Below, in pieces: positions 10,306-19,392 of a DNA stretch of 64,000 nt. The stretch lies in assembly GCF_950295315.1 (NCBI RefSeq), contig NC_080168.1:2181073-2245072 (forward strand), read 5' to 3'. This DNA is from Erinaceus europaeus. Taxonomy: Eukaryota > Chordata > Mammalia > Eulipotyphla > Erinaceidae. The stretch's first letter is position 1; every line of letters begins with the position of its first letter. The translations under genes were made by a program, and so were the position numbers. Under the pieces are notes generated by a model. It saw only the letters and a list, made by a program, of their open reading frames with translations. It had not been told where the DNA came from and ran no database searches.

Positions 10306-10587
10306 ATTTTTATTTATTTATCTTCTCTTTTGTTGCCCTTGTTGTCTTTTTTTTTTCTTATTGTTGTTGTTATTGATGTCGTCATTGTTGGATAGGACAG
10401 AGAGACATGGAGAGAGGAGGGGAAGACAGAGAGGGGGAGAGACAGACAGACACCTGCAGACCTGCTTCTCTGCGTGTGAAGCGACTCCCCTGCAGGTGGG
10501 GAGCCGGGGGCTCGAACCGGGATCCTCATGCCGGTCCCTTGCGCTTAGCTCCACCTGCGCTTAACCCACTGCGCCACCGCCCGACTC
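10302..10587 (-). mobile_element. SINE-A, antisense
   Basis: Complete antisense element ending 'gcgccaccgcccgactccc'. It is followed directly by (TTCC)n. Confidence 0.9.
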
Positions 10588-10635
10588 CCCCTTCCTTCCT
10601 TCCTTCCTTCCTTCTTTCCTTCCTTCCTTCCTCTC
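10588..10635 (+). repeat. (TTCC)n / (CT)n
   Basis: Pyrimidine microsatellite between two SINEs. Confidence 0.95.
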
Positions 10636-10644
10636 TCTCTCTTT

Positions 10645-10800
10645 CTAAAGATTTTATTTCATTAAAATGAAAGGGATAGGAGAGAGAGAGAGAGAAAGGG
10701 CACCATAATATCACTCTGGTACATGTGTTGACTGGGATGGGACTCTGAACCTCATGCTTGAGACCCTAACACTCAATTCACTGGGCTACCTCCCAGACCA
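10645..10800 (-). mobile_element. SINE-C, antisense
   Basis: 'Gattttatttcatt' tail side, (GA)n, 'atatcactctggtacatgtg', head 'tgggctacctcccagaccac'. Same family as 4563-4890. Confidence 0.8.
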
Positions 10801-10802
10801 CT

Positions 10803-10968
10803 CTCTTTCTTTCATTTATTTTATTTTATTTTATGTTATTTTTATTTTTATTTACCAGAGCACTGTCTGACTCTGGTTTATGATGGTACAGGGGATTGAA
10901 CCTGGCACTTGAGAGTCTCAGGCATGAGAGTCTCTTTGTATAACCACTATGCTATCTACCCTCTGCCC
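10803..10968 (-). mobile_element. SINE-D, antisense
   Basis: (TTTTA)n tail side, then 'accagagcactgtctgactc', antisense box B 'gattgaacctggc' and 'gcatgagagtctctttgtat', ending 'ccactatgctatctaccc'. Confidence 0.8.
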
Positions 10969-10969
10969 T

Positions 10970-11033
10970 CTTTATTTTTAATTTTTATTTATTTATTATT
11001 TAATAGAGACAGAAAGAAATTGAGATGAGAGGG

Positions 11034-11072
<39 letters not shown>

Positions 11073-11212
11073 CAGAGAGAGACAGAGAGACGCCTGCAGC
11101 CCTGCTTCATCACTCTGAAGCTTTCTCACTACAGGTGGGAGCAGAGGCTTGAAACCAGGTCTTTGCACTCTGTCTTGTGTGCACTTAACCAGGTATGCCA
11201 TTGTCTGGCTCC
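10970..11212 (-). mobile_element. SINE-B, antisense, with (TA)n and (GA)n
   Basis: A SINE-B whose body contains TA repeats (11036-11052) and GA repeats. The head ends 'gccattgtctggctcc'. Confidence 0.85.
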
Positions 11213-11216
11213 TCTC

Positions 11217-11275
<59 letters not shown>

Positions 11276-11345
11276 CTTTCTTCTCTCTTCTCCCCTTCTC
11301 TCCTTTCTCTTTTTCTCTCTTTCTCTCTCCTCCTTTTATCCTTTC
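11213..11345 (+). repeat. (TTTC)n and CT-rich tract
   Basis: Perfect TTTC units to about 11275, then irregular CT. Confidence 0.95.
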
Positions 11346-11440
11346 TTTATCCTTTTTGATAGAGACAGATATAGAGAGAGGTGGAGCGGGACCGGAACCT
11401 GGGTTCTTGTGCACTGTAATGTGTATGCCCAGCCTTTCAC
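11346..11440 (-). mobile_element. SINE-B fragment, antisense
   Basis: 'Gatagagacagatatagagag', then box B antisense 'ggaacctgggttcttgtgca'. The middle block is missing. Confidence 0.6.
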
Positions 11441-12432
11441 ATGGGGTCATGAGGCTAGGACATTTCAGGCAACAGGTTGGCACTGGCTGTAGACCCCTCC
11501 TCCACTGTCCCTTGCATCAAATTCCCTGTTGCCCCTTGATTTACATCCTGTCACCTCTTGTTGGCAGTCTTCCTGACAGCCACCAAGGACGGGATTCAGG
11601 ACTCAGTTCCAGCCCGTCTTCTCGGTTAGGCACAGCCTAGGAATGGTTAACATTCTGGGTCAATTCCAAAACAGACCTGGGTTTATTTTAGGCATTTTGA
11701 ACAGCTTGATTCAGCTGTCTTTCTCTCTCTGCAAAGATTGTGTTGACTCACTGAAAATCCTCTTTCAAATGTGCCCTCCTGGCTGTTTGATCCAAGTTTA
11801 ATCCAGACCTTGGGGCCTCTCTTGGTCACCTCCAGAGCCTTTTTTTTTTTCTCACCACCTGGCTTCTGTCCATATTCTTCCTTTCTTCTCCTGAATTAGC
11901 TGACTCCCTCATTAAACCTTTCTGCATCTGGAGGTCTGGAAGCCTCTGGGGGTGGGGGGGTGGGGGTGGGGCTCTGATCACCTCCTGGGTGTCCTGTGAC
12001 TTCTTCTGTTTTCTTCTGAGACCAAGTGGCCAGGGCTGAGTGGCAGTTAAGGACAAGCAGCAGTGCTCGCAGGAATTCTGCTGCACACAGGGCCTAATGG
12101 CCCATTCTCTGCCCCGCAGCTTCCAGCCCGCGACCTCCAGCAGGCGGGTCCTCTCGTCATCTCAGTGCCGGACTAGCAGATTTTCCCTGAGAAGCTTGTA
12201 GCTAATGCTGGGCCTGTGGCCCTGCCGGTGACCTGGCTCCCAGGGCTACTTCATTCTCCAGGTGTCCCCTGCTCCCACCTGTCTCTGCTCCTGCCCTCTC
12301 ATTGGGCTTCCCTTGTCTTTCTTGAACCCAACCTTGGAAGTGTTCTTGAAGCTGCCTTGCTTCTTTTCAGAGAAAAATTCAAGGGTTCTAGTTCTCCTGA
12401 AACTTCCCTAGTTTGGGGCTTTTATTGGATTT
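11441..12432. other. non-coding, nothing recognised
   Basis: About 1 kb without a recognised gene or repeat. The longest frames lack domains. Confidence 0.5.
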
Positions 12433-12433
12433 T

Positions 12434-12603
12434 CTTAAAGATATATATTTGTTTAGTGAGTGAGAAGAGAGAAAGGACCAGAAAACTGCTCAACTCTGGC
12501 AGGTGGTGGTGCTGGGGATTGAACCTGCAGCCTTTGGGGCCTCAAAATACTTGAACACTGTAAGTGTGTGTGCTCACTTGAGTAAGTCATCACCTGGCCC
12601 CCT
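12434..12603 (-). mobile_element. tRNA-type SINE (SINE-D-like), antisense, old
   Basis: 'Tgctggggattgaacctgcagc' is an antisense box B region. It is followed by 'cactgtaagtgtgtgtgctca' and 'caaatcacctggcccc'-like head sequence. Confidence 0.55.
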
Positions 12604-12605
12604 AT

Positions 12606-12612
12606 TTTCTTT

Positions 12613-12658
<46 letters not shown>

Positions 12659-12700
12659 TTTCCTACCTTCCTACCTTTTTTCCTTTCCTTCTCTCTTTCC
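12606..12700 (+). repeat. (TTTC)n tract
   Basis: Perfect TTTC units, then degenerate pyrimidines. Confidence 0.95.
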
Positions 12701-12948
12701 TCCAGGGTCACTGGGGCTCAGTGCAGGCACTATGCTCCTGGTAGCCATTTTTCCCCCCATTTTCTTGGACAGGACAGAGAGAAATTGAGAGAGGAGGGGG
12801 AGATAGAGAGGGAGAGAGAAAGACAGACACCTATAGACCTGCTTTGCCCACTGCAGGTGGGGAGCTGAGATCTCAAACCCGGATCCTTGTACAGGTCCTT
12901 GTACTTAGTACTATGTGTGTTTAACCAAGTGTGCCACAGCCCGGCCCA
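12701..12948 (-). mobile_element. SINE A-L, antisense, internally shortened
   Basis: Starts with the A-L block 'ccagggtcactggggctcag'. The CAA-rich linker is missing. The GA-rich body follows, and the head ends 'gccacagcccggccc'. Confidence 0.8.
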
Positions 12949-12971
12949 CACCCCCGACAGTCTATTTCTGT

Positions 12972-13011
<40 letters not shown>
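12972..13011. repeat. (CA)n microsatellite
   Basis: About 18 CA units. Confidence 0.95.
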
Positions 13012-13012
<1 letters not shown>

Positions 13013-13334
13013 ACCCAAGGCACTGCTCAGAGTTCCACATACCTTTGTCCATGGTGCTCTCATGTGGTAACTCTGTCTATCAAAAAAGAAAAAAAAATTT
13101 TTCTCTGGTTGTCATTCAGAAAGCCAGTTGGGAAATATGCCGGTGGTGGTGGGGGAGAGGAGCTCACAGTATTGAGGGGGAGGGAGCAGCTAACTGCTCC
13201 CCAGTTTCACACCCCCCCCCCCCCCGGGTTCCAGACTGACTCCTCCAAGGAGACATCACAGAGACAGTCATTTCAGAGAGAAGATGAGCATTGCCTGGGA
13301 GAAAGTAAGGATAGAAAAGGAGAAATTACAAGTA

Positions 13335-13680
13335 GATGCCAGAGAGAGAGGGAGAGGAAGAGGGAGAGGGGGAGGGGGGAGGGGAGGGGGGAGGGAGAGG
13401 GAGAGGGAGACGAGAGGGAGAGGGAGAGGGAGAGGGAGAGGAGAGGGAGAGGGAGAGGGAGAGGGAGAGGGAGAGGAGAGGGAGAGGGAGAGGGAGAGGG
13501 AGAGGGAGAGGGAGAGGGAGAGGGAGAGGGAGAGGGAGAGGGTGAGGGAGAGGGAGAGGCAGAGGGAGAGGGAGAGGGAGAGGGAGAGGGAGAGGGAGAG
13601 GGAGAGGGAGAGGGAGAGGGTGAGGGAGAGGGAGAGGGAGAGGGAGAGGGAGAGGGAGAGGGAGGGAGAGGGAGAGAGAA
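13335..13680 (+). repeat. (GGGAGA)n hexanucleotide array
   Basis: About 345 bp of purine-only GGGAGA repeats with rare GGTGA and CAGAGG interruptions. Poly(Glu-Gly) and poly(Arg-Glu) frames are artefacts. It directly abuts the inverted U copy. Confidence 0.95.
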
Positions 13681-14215
13681 GAAAGGGAAAGGCCCCAGTC
13701 TCCTTATGTCCCAGCTTTCTAGTCCCTTCTCAGGAAGGCAGGACCCTTAGGGATGAGAGAGAGAGGGAGAGAGGGAGAGAGGGAAAGAGAGAGAGAGAGA
13801 GAAGGGAAAGGCCCCAGATTCCTTGTGTCCCAGCTTTCTAGTCCCTTCTCAGGAAGGCAGGACCCTTAGGGATGAGAGAGAGAGGGAGAGAGGGGGGAAG
13901 GGGGAGATGGGTAGAGAGAGAGAGAGAGAAAGAGAGACCCCAGCCCCTGGTCCCCAGCTCTCTGGCCCCTTCTGGGGAAGGCAGGACCCTCAGGGATGAG
14001 CTCCAGCCTCTGTCTCCAGGGTCCCCTCTGCCTCCACCTGCATGTTGTGGCCTTTGCAGTCAGGGATGGAGGGAGCCGGGGCAGGACATGCAGACACACT
14101 GGGCTTCTGGGCCTGACCTGGGCCTGACCTGGCTGCTGGGGGGGGCAGGGGCAGGGGGCAAGGGGCAGGGGCAGGGGGGCAGGGGGGCAGGGTAGGGTGC
14201 TCTCCCTAAACTGTT
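13681..14215 (-). repeat. Unit U copy 2 with minisatellite, inverted
   Basis: It starts with three minisatellite units ('ccagctttctagtcccttct', 'aggaaggcaggaccctt' plus (GA)n). It continues through 'gatgagctccagcctctgtc' to 'gtagggtgctctccctaaac'. Read on the minus strand this is the order seen at 3070-3660. The two copies form a divergent pair about 10 kb apart. Confidence 0.8.
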
Positions 14216-15528
14216 CTCCAGCAGGAGTCTGAGGCCGAGCTTCCAAACAGTGATGTGTCCGGGACCAGATGGACCCTGAGCCAGTGGGCCTGGGTGGGCA
14301 GCAGGCAGATACCAGAGTGAACCTGGTGGGCACTGGTCTTTCCCATTCTGTCCTCCATTTGTTAAAAAAAATCTTCATTTTTCCCTGTTGATTTATAGAC
14401 CTGGTTGGAAAATCCTGCCCCTCCTCCCTCTCCAAAGAAGCACTTTTAAAAATCATTTCATGAGGGAGGGCGGGGGTTAATAGTTTACAGCTCAGGCGTT
14501 GACACATGGCTACAGTCTCTCACTTCCCTGTCTTAGATGTCTGCAAAGCTCTCTCCCACCCCCCCATTTCTGTCCTTTCCCATCATGCACCAGGATCCTA
14601 CCTCTCTCTTCACTTCCTCCTTCTTCCCAGAATCCTTTGTTTTGGGGCCATTCTCCACACCCAGTGCGAGTCCCAAAAGAAGTATTTGCAGATATACCTG
14701 TTACTGTAGATCCATGAATCGTCTTGCTGGTGTGCGTCTGAGAGACAAGTTCATTGCCCAGAGACAGTGGCCTTTCTCATTCAACAAGATCAGGCTCATC
14801 TGAAAACATTCTGAAAACTCAAGGTGAAAGCTTAGAAATAAACTCAGCCGTGAGACGTCCCGCCACGTGGCTGAAGCCTACGCTCTCACTGATAGAGCTG
14901 ACATTGGAAGATATTAATTGTGACAGGGGAGAGGGTGCGGCGTGATGTGGCCAGTTTGCACACATAAATACTGCTGCTCTCCCACCCCCCCCCCCCGCCA
15001 AGGATGATTTACAGTGATAGAAACACATGGTTCTCTCTCTGATGGATGACATCCTGTTAACCATGGAATTGCTGAGCAAAATCAGCTGGGCTTGATGCAA
15101 GATTTTCTCCGTGCCTAGAAAAAAAAATCTTTTATTTATTTTTTTTTTTGGCCTGCAGAAAAGATGACATTAACTTAGGAGTAGTGGAGTTATTATTGAG
15201 TTATCAAAATAAATCTGAGGACATAAATCAATTCTACTGCGCAGAGAATGCTAAATCGATATGTCCAGGAAGACTCCATTGATCCCATGCCCATCACTCA
15301 GGCCTTCATTAGACTCTTCAGCAAGATGTTTAATTGAAATGATAATGTCGTATCTCTGGGCAAATCCTCCAGTCCGGACTTGGATATGGGGTTGTTCAAG
15401 GTGATGGAGAGGATTTGACCAGTCTCCTCTGCTTCAGACTCAAAAGGGTCCTTGGGGAGACTCCCCAGTTTCCTGTGCACTGGGGTGTCTGCTCTAAGGA
15501 GATGGTAGCTCTAAGGAGATGGTAGCAT
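14216..15528. other. non-coding, nothing recognised
   Basis: About 1.3 kb without a recognised gene or SINE. The part near 15150-15300 is clean, AT-rich and repeat-free, so a regulatory element is possible but not shown. Confidence 0.4.
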
Positions 15529-15529
15529 T

Positions 15530-15862
15530 TTTTAAAAATGTCTCCAGGGTTATTTCTGGGGCTCGGTGCCTGCACTACAAATCCACTGCTCCTGGGAGCT
15601 ATTTTTTCCCTTTTGTTGCCCTTGTTTATCATTGTTGTTGCTATTATTATTGTTGTCATTGCTGTCATTGTTGTTGGATAGGACAGAGAGAAATGGAGAG
15701 AGGAGGGGAAGACAAAGAGGGGGAGAGACAGATAGACACCTGCAGATCTGCTTCACCGCTTGTGAAGTGACTTCCCTGTAGGTGGGGAGCTGGGGGCTCG
15801 AACCGGGATCCCTGTGCTTTGCACCTTGTGCCCTTAACCCACTGCGCTACCGCCCAGACCCT
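15530..15862 (-). mobile_element. SINE A-L, antisense
   Basis: Complete: A-L block 'ccagggttatttctggggct', TTGTTG linker, GA-rich body, antisense box B 'ggctcgaaccgggatcc', head 'gcgctaccgcccagacc'. Confidence 0.9.
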
Positions 15863-15873
15863 CCCCCCCGCCC

Positions 15874-15891
15874 ACCATATAGCCTATTTTT
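15874..15891. repeat. Target-site duplication of retroposon R (left)
   Basis: 18 bp beginning ACCATATAGCC, repeated exactly at 25983-26000. The two copies bracket R plus the provirus nested in it. Confidence 0.85.
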
Positions 15892-16035
15892 TAAATTTTA
15901 TTTAAGAAAGGATTAATTAACAAAACCATAAGGTAGGAGGGGTATAACTCCACACAATTTCCACCACCCAATCTCCATAACCCACCCCCTCCCCTGATAG
16001 CTTTCCCATTCTCTATCCCTCTGGGAGCATGGACC
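15892..16035 (-). mobile_element. Retroposon R, antisense, part 1 (tail side)
   Basis: Begins TTAAATTTTATTTAAG (the reverse of the A-rich tail) and runs to 'ctctgggagcatggacc', where the provirus interrupts it. The rest is at 25620-25982. Together they make an R copy of about 500 bp. Confidence 0.85.
16031..16035. repeat. Provirus target-site duplication GGACC (left)
   Basis: GGACC precedes the 5' LTR and follows the 3' LTR (25615-25619). Removing the provirus and one copy restores 'atggacccaggg', as in the empty R copies near 2000 and 61140. Confidence 0.85.
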
Positions 16036-16536
16036 TGTGACAGACAACAATATGCTGTTACTTCCCTTCAGTACCAATGATTTATTAATATTTTTTATGG
16101 TTAAGTTCCTTTTTTTAGGTTTTAGTGTTAAATTCCTATCTCTCTCTTTAGAGTTGAGCTGTCTTGCTGAGTGAAGTAGGAAATTCCTTGCCCCTTCCCC
16201 CTTGAATAAACAGGATCTGATCAGTGAAGGCCACCCATAGTTCAAAGGACCCTACATGGGGATAAGCCTTATCAGGACCTTTGAACTGACTTTGTGGTAT
16301 GCAGCCCACCGGATGGGTGGTCATAGCAGATGGCAGGGGGATGTGGCGACCCTGCCTGGTTGAATTCTATTGGTTGTGTGATCTTACTATATTTGAAACT
16401 AGCCCGCGCTTTGCTTTGAATGGATCATGCTTTTGCTAAGTTTGAAATGATTGGATCTTGTGTTTGCTATAGCCTGTTATTGGATGTAGATTGATAAGGT
16501 GATGTGCTCCCCCTCCCTGAGTGTAGTCTGAATTCC

Positions 16537-16543
16537 TATAAAT
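16537..16543 (+). promoter_or_regulatory. LTR TATA box
   Basis: TATAAAT in the 5' LTR, 80 bp before the poly(A) signal. The same box is at 25473-25479 in the 3' LTR. Confidence 0.8.
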
Positions 16544-16622
16544 TGTATGGTTTGAGCCCTGTTCGGGGCCGAGCTTGGTAGACTAACACCAGTCACCATC
16601 TTGGCCCGGATTGCAATTCGTC

Positions 16623-16628
16623 AATAAA
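16623..16628 (+). terminator. LTR poly(A) signal
   Basis: AATAAA followed by TTCCTTACAG-type cleavage sequence. The functional copy for viral RNA is the one at 25559-25564 in the 3' LTR. Confidence 0.8.
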
Positions 16629-16680
16629 CATCTTTGCTTCCTTACAGTGGATGGTGGTTTGATTTATGCTCGCTAACATT

Positions 16681-16698
16681 TGGAGGCCCCAGCGAGAT
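16681..16698 (+). other. Primer-binding site, tRNA-Thr(UGU) type
   Basis: TGGAGGCCCCAGCGAGAT starts two bases after the LTR. It is complementary to the 3' end of mammalian tRNA-Thr(UGU), which ends ...CTCGCTGGGGCCT plus CCA, matched from memory. The TT spacer before TGG is usual for gammaretroviruses. Confidence 0.8.
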
Positions 16699-16776
16699 CC
16701 CTCAGACGGGTATTCCTGAGGACACCCCATCCTGGGTCCGGACCCTCGGAGGCCTTGGAAGTCCTGCCCGGCGCCG

Positions 16777-16782
16777 GTAAGT
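16777..16782 (+). promoter_or_regulatory. Candidate major splice donor
   Basis: CCG|GTAAGT, about 100 nt after the PBS, fits the donor consensus and the usual position for producing env mRNA. Weaker GTAAGG sites occur at about 16961 and 17032. I could not fix the env acceptor with confidence. Confidence 0.55.
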
Positions 16783-16964
16783 CAGGCCTGAATTTTGTAT
16801 GGTACCATTTCTTTTCTAGCTCTGTGCCTCCGGAGGACCAGTGAGTCAAGCTTGATTTTTGTGTAAGTCCCCGCGGGGCCTGGGGGTCTGTGGATTGCGG
16901 GACGCCGCGTTAAAATCCCAGACCGCAGCACTGGGGAGTGACGACTCCCAGGCTGCTGGGGTAA

Positions 16965-17059
16965 GGATCTGGAACAGGGTTCGCCCCGGAACCTGAAACA
17001 GGGTTCACCCGGGACCTGAAACAGGGTCCACGTAAGGATCTGGAAAAGGGTCCTCTTCC
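16965..17059 (+). repeat. Four ~23-bp direct repeats in the viral leader
   Basis: Units of the type GGAACCTGAAACAGGGTTCA occur at about 16965, 16988, 17011 and 17036. They lie in the part of the leader that normally holds the packaging and dimerisation signals. Their function is unknown. Confidence 0.7.
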
Positions 17060-17272
17060 GAACTGTCTCTCGTGGCCACTCTGTGTTTGTCTCTTTTACT
17101 CTCCTCTCTTTGGCAATTCGCGAAAAGGCTGAGCCTATTAGTGCAACTGAGGGGGTCTGGCCGGAGCTACTCTCCGGTGACTCCTGAAGGCCTAATTAGC
17201 AACATTCCTTAGTAGCGGCGGCCGGAATGGTAATTGCCCAATCTTGACTGAGTAAGTGGTCTGCTGCATGCG

Positions 17273-17298
17273 TGTGTGTGTGTGTGTGTGTGTGTGTG
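17273..17298 (+). repeat. (GT)n in the viral leader
   Basis: About 12 GT units lie between PBS and gag. This is unusual inside a retroviral leader and likely to vary between copies. Confidence 0.85.
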
Positions 17299-17610
17299 AA
17301 TACCGCGTGCCTCACGGCCTCAGGGCTACGGGGCCTGAGTGGGCCCTAACCTGCGTGTCCGTGGAGTCGTTTCAGCTAAACGGGGATTCTCAACTTAGTT
17401 GAGACCAGGGCCGGGGATCATACGGCTACCCTTAAGCTAAGACTCCTTAAGGTCCCGCGAGGGGCCCGGCCAGGCGGGCACAGTTGAGTGCCTGGCGTCC
17501 TTCGGATGCCAGTTCTATTTCCCCACTAACTGTCTTGTTGGTTGTCTATTCGTTTGTCTCCCCCTTGTGTTGTGTTACGGTACCACAAAGAAGTTAACAA
17601 ATTAGGAAAA

Positions 17611-17841
17611 CTGGAGTCATCACTAATAAAGGAAGACCATAGCCCTGATGTAGGAGAAGGTCCCAAGTGGACACCTTTTGGGCTATTGGAAGTAGAACAA
17701 AGGTGTGTGAGTGAGAGAGCGTATGAAAGCCTTCTGTGTGCTGGCCAGCGAGTGAGTGGAAGAAGGAAGGTAATCCTAGGTGCGACTGCAGTGACAATTG
17801 TTGCCTTGTTTGTTTCCTTGTTATTTCATTTTGACAGGAAG
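17611..17841 (+). CDS. glycoGag-type N-terminal extension of Gag
   Basis: The gag frame is open upstream of its ATG back to a TAA at 17527-17529, with no ATG. It must therefore start at a non-AUG codon if it is translated. Candidates are CTG at 17530, TTG at 17542 and, best by context, CTG at 17611 (A at -3, G at +4), which adds 77 residues. About 20 hydrophobic residues at 17767-17832 are bounded by basic residues (GRRK before, DRK after) and sit just before the Gag methionine. This is the arrangement of murine glycoGag, a membrane-inserted accessory protein started at CUG. That it is made here is inference; the open frame and anchor are seen. Confidence 0.65.
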
Positions 17842-19392
17842 ATGGGACAGGCCTCATCAAAACCCACCCCACTCTCCCCCCTGGAATGCTTAATTAAGAA
17901 TTTCTCAGATTTCTCTCGCAGGGCAGCCGGATTCGGAGTCCAGGTAGACGCCTTCACCCTACGAAAGTTCTGTGTTAGAGAATGGCCCACGTTTGGTGTG
18001 GGCTGGCCGGAGGAAGGGAGCCTGGACCCTGGCACCTGTGCAGCAGTACAGGACGTAATTTTTGGCGAACCAGGGCACCCTGATCAGATGCCATACATTG
18101 AAATCTGGGCTGGTATCATTTATGACAAACCCAAATATTTGCTAAAATGTCAGAAAGGTTCCAGGGAGAAGGGAGAGTCAAAAGAAAAATCTGGAATATA
18201 TGTGGTACGGGGAGGCAGGAGAGCGGGAACACCTAAACGCCCCAGCCGTCCTGTGCTCCCGAGCCCCCCTGAGTCCCCACCGGGACCGGGTAGAAAGAAA
18301 AGTAATAATCCTCCCCCTTACTCCAGCTCCCGTAGGCCCACTGCTCCCGAGCCTGATTCCACCTCAGAGACTCCTCCTGGGCCCTTTAGTCCACCCCACA
18401 CCAGAGCGGGGACAGCTTTCGGCTCCGGGAGGACCCACGAGGAGGCGGTGCCGGCTGGAGTTTTTCCCTTAAGGGAAGCCGGGGAGCGAGAGGCGGGAGG
18501 GAGGCCACTTAGGATACATGTTCCCTTCACTACCTCAGATTTGTACAATTGGAAAAATCAAAACCCTCCCTTCTCTGTAGACCCTGAAGGTGTGGCAACC
18601 TTGCTTGAGTCGGTTTTTTACACTCACCAACCTACGTGGGATGATTGTCAGCAACTGTTAAATACTTTGTTCACGGCCGAGGAGAGGGAGAGGATTAGAC
18701 TGGAAGGGAGGAAGCAGGCTCAAGTTGGAAAGGGGGAGGCATTTACGGATGCCGAGATGGAAGAGGTGTTCCCACGTAGTAGACCGAAATGGGACCCGAA
18801 CACACACGCCGGACTTGAAGCCCTTTCCAGGTACCGCCAGACTCTATTAAGGGGCATTCGGGCGGCTGGCCGAAAGCCCACTAATTTATCTAAGGTGACC
18901 GAGTGCATCCAGGGTGCGAGCGAGAGCCCGACGGCTTTCTTAGAGAGGCTTTATCAGGTCTATCGGACCTGGACCCCTATAGACCCTAAAGCCCCCGAGA
19001 ACTTGCAGGCCATTGTTCTCCAGTTCGTAGCCCAATCCGCCCCAGATATTAGAAAGAAATTGCAGAAGCTGGAAGGTTTCCAGGGGAAGTCTCTTTCTGA
19101 GTTAGTGGCCATAGCCCAGAAGGTTTTTGAGAATAGGGAAGATCCAGCTAAGGCTACAGTGGAGCTCAGTAAGAAGATGACCCAAGTTCTTATGATGAGA
19201 GAGACAGAAGGTAGAGAGGGGAGAAGGAGTTTTAGGAGAAATGCTAAGGAAGGAAGAAGCCAGAAAAGAGCTAAGCCTTTAGGGAAGAATCAGTGTGCAT
19301 TCTGCAAGAAGGAAGGGCACTGGAAAAGAGAATGCCCGGAGAAGGAGAAGAGGAAGCCTGAAGAGGAAGCACCCCTATTAACCTTTGATTAG
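17842..19392 (+). CDS. gag: Gag polyprotein
   Basis: 516 residues, a normal length for gammaretroviral Gag. The start MGQ gives Gly2 for myristoylation and membrane targeting (matrix). A proline-rich p12-like region carries the PPPY late-budding motif at about residue 157 (18310-18321). Capsid contains the major homology region (QG..E....F..RL) at about 356-370. Nucleocapsid has one zinc knuckle, C-X2-C-X4-H-X4-C, at residues 485-498 (19294-19335), in a Lys/Arg-rich context. The frame ends in UAG, which is also the read-through site into pol. I chose this ATG because of the myristoylation signal; an open frame continues upstream as the glycoGag extension. No stop or frameshift is seen. Confidence 0.95.
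   Translation: MGQASSKPTPLSPLECLIKNFSDFSRRAAGFGVQVDAFTLRKFCVREWPTFGVGWPEEGSLDPGTCAAVQDVIFGEPGHPDQMPYIEIWAGIIYDKPKYLLKCQKGSREKGESKEKSGIYVVRGGRRAGTPKRPSRPVLPSPPESPPGPGRKKSNNPPPYSSSRRPTAPEPDSTSETPPGPFSPPHTRAGTAFGSGRTHEEAVPAGVFPLREAGEREAGGRPLRIHVPFTTSDLYNWKNQNPPFSVDPEGVATLLESVFYTHQPTWDDCQQLLNTLFTAEERERIRLEGRKQAQVGKGEAFTDAEMEEVFPRSRPKWDPNTHAGLEALSRYRQTLLRGIRAAGRKPTNLSKVTECIQGASESPTAFLERLYQVYRTWTPIDPKAPENLQAIVLQFVAQSAPDIRKKLQKLEGFQGKSLSELVAIAQKVFENREDPAKATVELSKKMTQVLMMRETEGREGRRSFRRNAKEGRSQKRAKPLGKNQCAFCKKEGHWKRECPEKEKRKPEEEAPLLTFD

Larger units (their letters stand above)
16036..16678 (+). repeat. 5' LTR (643 bp)
   Basis: Starts TGTGACAG and ends GCTAACA (TG...CA). It carries ATTGG-type CCAAT-like sites, TATAAAT at 16537-16543 and AATAAA at 16623-16628, giving U3-R-U5 order with transcription start expected about 25-30 bp after the TATA box. 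Same length and apparently same sequence as 24972-25614. An extra AATAAA in U3 (near 16204) lies upstream of the promoter. Confidence 0.95.

Noticed and set aside
13064..13841. Long open frames of Glu-Gly and Arg-Glu
   Set aside because: They translate the GGGAGA array. All frames are open because the strand is purine-only.
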